DNA of 64,000 nt from positions 62,001 to 126,000 of the forward strand of contig NZ_JABBGG010000008.1 in assembly GCF_012927275.1 (NCBI RefSeq), in the 5' to 3' direction. Shown piece after piece: positions 61,435 through 64,000 of this stretch; the stretch's first letter is position 1; every line of letters starts with the position of its first letter. The notes under the pieces were generated by a model, which did no database searches, was not told the origin of the DNA, and was given only the letters and a program-made list of their open reading frames with translations. Source of the stretch: Massilia polaris. Lineage in GTDB: Bacteria; Pseudomonadota; Gammaproteobacteria; Burkholderiales; Burkholderiaceae_D. The translations under genes and the position numbers were made by a program.

Positions 61435-64000
61435 ATGACGACTGTCCCCTCCGAAATCAACGCTGCCGCAGCCAAGAACGGCCCAACTGAAAAACATACC
61501 CCCATGATGCAGCAGTACCTGCGCATCAAGGGCGACTACCCGACCATGCTGGTCTTCTACCGCATGGGGGACTTCTACGAACTGTTCCACGAGGACGCCG
61601 AAAAAGCTGCGCGCGTCCTCGGCATCACGCTGACCGCGCGCGGCGCGTCGAACGGTAACCCGATCAAGATGTGCGGCGTGCCTTTCCACTCGCTGGACGG
61701 CTACCTGGCCAAACTGGTCAAGCTGGGCGAATCGTGCGCGATCTGCGAACAGATCGGCGATCCTGCCACCAGCAAAGGCCCGGTCGAGCGAAAAGTCCTG
61801 CGCGTCGTCACGCCAGGCACGCTGACCGACTCCGACCTGCTGCCTGAAAAATCGGAGCGCCCGCTGCTCGCCGTGTGCATGATCAGCCAGCGCAAGGTCG
61901 TCACCACCGGCCTCGCATGGATGTCGCTCGCCAGCGGCGCGGTGAAGTTGATGGAGTTTTCCGGCGACGCACGCACCGTTGGCGCGCGCCTTCAGCAGGA
62001 ACTTGAACGCATCGTGCCGGCTGAAATCCTGTGCGGCGACGGTGCCGAACTGTCACCCGAACACGCGATCGCGCACACCCAGCGCGTGCCGGACTGGCAC
62101 TTCGACGTTGTTGGAGGCCACAAGGCGCTGCTCGACCAGCTGGCCGTCGCCACGTTGACCGGCTTCGGCGCGGATGGCCTTGGCGCCGCATTCGGCGCGG
62201 CCGGCGCGCTGCTGCGCTATGCGCAATCGACGCAGGGACGCGGCCTGCAGCACGTGCGCAGCCTGTCGACCGAAACCGAAACCGAATTCATCGGACTCGA
62301 CGCCGCCACGCGCCGCAACCTGGAACTGACCGAAACGATCCGCGGCCAGGAATCGCCGACGCTGTTCTCGCTGCTGGACCACTGCCGCACGGCGATGGGT
62401 TCGCGCATGCTGCGCCACTGGCTGCACCACGCGCGGCGCGACCAGAACGTGGCGCGCGCCCGCCACGCCGCCATCGGTGCGCTGGCCGAAACAGACGCCA
62501 GTGGCACGCTGTCGCAGACCCTGGCGCAAGTGCCGGACATCGAACGCATTACGACCCGAATCGCGCTGCTGACCGCGCGCCCGCGCGACCTCGCCAGCCT
62601 GCGCGACGGCCTGAAACAGCTGCCGGCGCTGCGCCACGCGATGCAGCGCAGCTTCGCGCCGGGCGAGCAAAGCCTGCTGGCTGCGATCCACAACGCCATC
62701 GCAACGCCCGAGGCGTGCCTGGACCTGCTCCAGCGCGCGATGGCAGAAGAACCGGCGGCGATGGTGCGCGACGGCGGCGTGTTCGCACGCGGCTTCGATG
62801 CAGAGCTCGACGAACTGCGCGGCCTGTCCGAGAACGCCGGCCAGTTCCTGGTCGACCTTGAAACACGCGAGCGCGCACGCACCGGCATCGCCAACCTGCG
62901 GGTCGAGTACAACAAGGTGCACGGCTTCTACATCGAGGTCACCCACGGCCAGACCGACAAGGTGCCGGAAGATTATCGCCGCCGCCAGACGCTGAAGAAC
63001 GCCGAGCGCTACATCACGCCGGAACTGAAGGTATTCGAAGACAAGGCGCTGTCGGCGCAGGACAAGGCGCTGGTACGCGAGAAGCTGCTGTACGACCAGC
63101 TGCTGGCCGACCTGGCGCCGCACATCGGCGTGCTGCAGACGATCGCCCAAGGACTGGCGCAGCTCGACACCCTGACCGCGCTGGCGGTGCACGCGCTCCA
63201 GCACAACTGGGTGGCGCCGATGCTGGTGTCCGAGCCTTGCCTGGATATCTGCGAAGGCCGCCATCCGGTGGTCGAAAACCAGATCGAACGCTTCATCGCC
63301 AACGACTGCCAGTTGAATGACGAGCGCAGGCTGCTGCTGATCACCGGCCCGAACATGGGTGGTAAATCGACCTTCATGCGCCAGGTGGCCTTGATAACGC
63401 TGCTGGCGTATATCGGCAGCTACGTGCCTGCGGCCAGCGCAACCATTGGTCCGATCGACCGCATCTTCACCCGCATCGGCGCGACCGACGACCTGGCCGG
63501 CGGACGCTCGACCTTCATGGTGGAGATGACCGAATCGGCCGCGATCCTGAACGGCGCTACCGAGCATTCGCTGGTGCTGATGGATGAAGTAGGCCGCGGC
63601 ACCTCGACCTTCGACGGCCTTGCGCTGGCGTGGGCGATAGCGCGCCACCTGATCGACAGCAGCCGCAGTTTCACGCTGTTCGCCACCCACTATTTTGAAC
63701 TCACCCAGCTGCCCGACACACATCCGACCGCTGCGAACGTTCACCTGTCGGCCGTCGAACACAAGGACAGCATCGTGTTCCTGCACGCGGTGCAGGCGGG
63801 ACCTGCCTCGCAGAGCTACGGCCTGCAGGTGGCGCAGCTGGCTGGCGTGCCGCAGCCTGTCATCAAGGCCGCGCGCAAGCACCTGGCGCGCCTTGAATCG
63901 CAGGCGCTCGACCGCACTACCCAGCTCGACCTGTTCGCCCTGCCCTGCGTGGAACCGGAGGATGCGCCGGAACAACCGGCGCCTGCATCCAGCGAGCTGC
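61435..64000 (+). CDS. mutS: DNA mismatch repair protein MutS (partial, 3' end beyond window)
   Basis: MutS recognises mismatches and starts methyl-directed repair. About 855 codons are present from ATG 61435, so only the extreme C-terminus is missing. The mismatch-reading motif Phe47-Tyr48-Glu49 lies in RMGDFYELF. The lever/clamp region has [14 protein letters not shown]. The ATPase has Walker A GPNMGGKS (residues 638-645), ST and DE motifs [11 protein letters not shown] and [16 protein letters not shown], and the HYFELTQL helix. The end QLDLFALPC is near the usual C-terminal region. It is likely monocistronic with a promoter in the 117-base gap upstream. Confidence 0.97.
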   Translation, partial: MTTVPSEINAAAAKNGPTEKHTPMMQQYLRIKGDYPTMLVFYRMGDFYELFHEDAEKAARVLGITLTARGASNGNPIKMCGVPFHSLDGYLAKLVKLGESCAICEQIGDPATSKGPVERKVLRVVTPGTLTDSDLLPEKSERPLLAVCMISQRKVVTTGLAWMSLASGAVKLMEFSGDARTVGARLQQELERIVPAEILCGDGAELSPEHAIAHTQRVPDWHFDVVGGHKALLDQLAVATLTGFGADGLGAAFGAAGALLRYAQSTQGRGLQHVRSLSTETETEFIGLDAATRRNLELTETIRGQESPTLFSLLDHCRTAMGSRMLRHWLHHARRDQNVARARHAAIGALAETDASGTLSQTLAQVPDIERITTRIALLTARPRDLASLRDGLKQLPALRHAMQRSFAPGEQSLLAAIHNAIATPEACLDLLQRAMAEEPAAMVRDGGVFARGFDAELDELRGLSENAGQFLVDLETRERARTGIANLRVEYNKVHGFYIEVTHGQTDKVPEDYRRRQTLKNAERYITPELKVFEDKALSAQDKALVREKLLYDQLLADLAPHIGVLQTIAQGLAQLDTLTALAVHALQHNWVAPMLVSEPCLDICEGRHPVVENQIERFIANDCQLNDERRLLLITGPNMGGKSTFMRQVALITLLAYIGSYVPAASATIGPIDRIFTRIGATDDLAGGRSTFMVEMTESAAILNGATEHSLVLMDEVGRGTSTFDGLALAWAIARHLIDSSRSFTLFATHYFELTQLPDTHPTAANVHLSAVEHKDSIVFLHAVQAGPASQSYGLQVAQLAGVPQPVIKAARKHLARLESQALDRTTQLDLFALPCVEPEDAPEQPAPASSEL

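Overview
The window is GC-rich and densely coded, and its gene order is typical of a betaproteobacterium. Protein sequences and gene content point to Oxalobacteraceae (the Massilia / Duganella / Janthinobacterium group). That assignment is inferred from recognised gene order and familiar sequences; no database search was run.

Region 1 (1-2566): the ribosomal operon rpsF-priB-rpsR-rplI runs on the minus strand and is cut by the left edge. It has a clear sigma-70 promoter. A DUF29 gene follows, divergent from lexA, and a canonical LexA box lies between the two. Region 2 (2617-4203) holds two tandem, duplicated secreted Sel1/TPR-like proteins. Region 3 (4295-22172) is a long minus-strand biosynthetic block: leuC - entericidin-like lipoprotein - leuD - leuB - asd - fimV - truA - trpF - trpB - trpA - accD - folC - SPOR protein - cvpA - purF - metZ-like. 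Many of these genes overlap or nearly touch. Region 4 (22389-25069) is a cheZ-cheA pair with a strong terminator.

Region 5 (25070-27942) looks like a small stress or low-oxygen regulatory island. It has a universal stress protein behind an FNR-like box, an orphan NarL/FixJ-type response regulator, a perfect 20-bp palindrome, and a Crp/Fnr-type regulator. Region 6 (27997-28778) is a small secreted protein whose start codon abuts a decayed IS200/IS605-type element carrying the 3' part of tnpB. Region 7 (28832-36308) is a tight minus-strand DNA-repair operon: recQ, MBL exonuclease, ATP-dependent ligase, Lhr-type helicase and the PdeM phosphoesterase. Region 8 (36516-39423) has a 40-codon membrane-peptide ORF, a REC-histidine kinase, a stand-alone CheB and a broken cheR. 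The cheR fragment abuts a second, tnpB-less relative of the IS element.

Region 9 (39425-42883) holds an OmpA-family porin, an MgtC-family protein, an aldose epimerase and a relic of a TonB-dependent receptor. Region 10 (43152-47319) is a four-gene envelope cluster: DUF4331 protein, lipoprotein, TPR protein, and a HupE/UreJ-type membrane protein with an EF-hand. Region 11 (47501-51241) is a complete TRAP transporter whose large permease has an unusual Pro/Glu-rich insertion built from 27-bp repeats. Region 12 (51330-59441) has a YciI-like protein and a cyanophycin locus: DUF1854 and an ABC exporter on one strand, the two synthetases cphA' and cphA on the other. Region 13 (59526-64000) holds two more DUF29 genes flanking a frameshifted MBL hydrolase gene, then mutS, which is cut by the right edge.

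Most of the window is chromosomal core. The accessory or unusual material is the two IS605-type relics with covarying end hairpins, the regulatory island with its palindrome, the recQ-linked repair operon, the DUF29 paralogues, the DUF4331/HupE cluster and the broken genes. No tRNA, rRNA, CRISPR array or prophage was seen.
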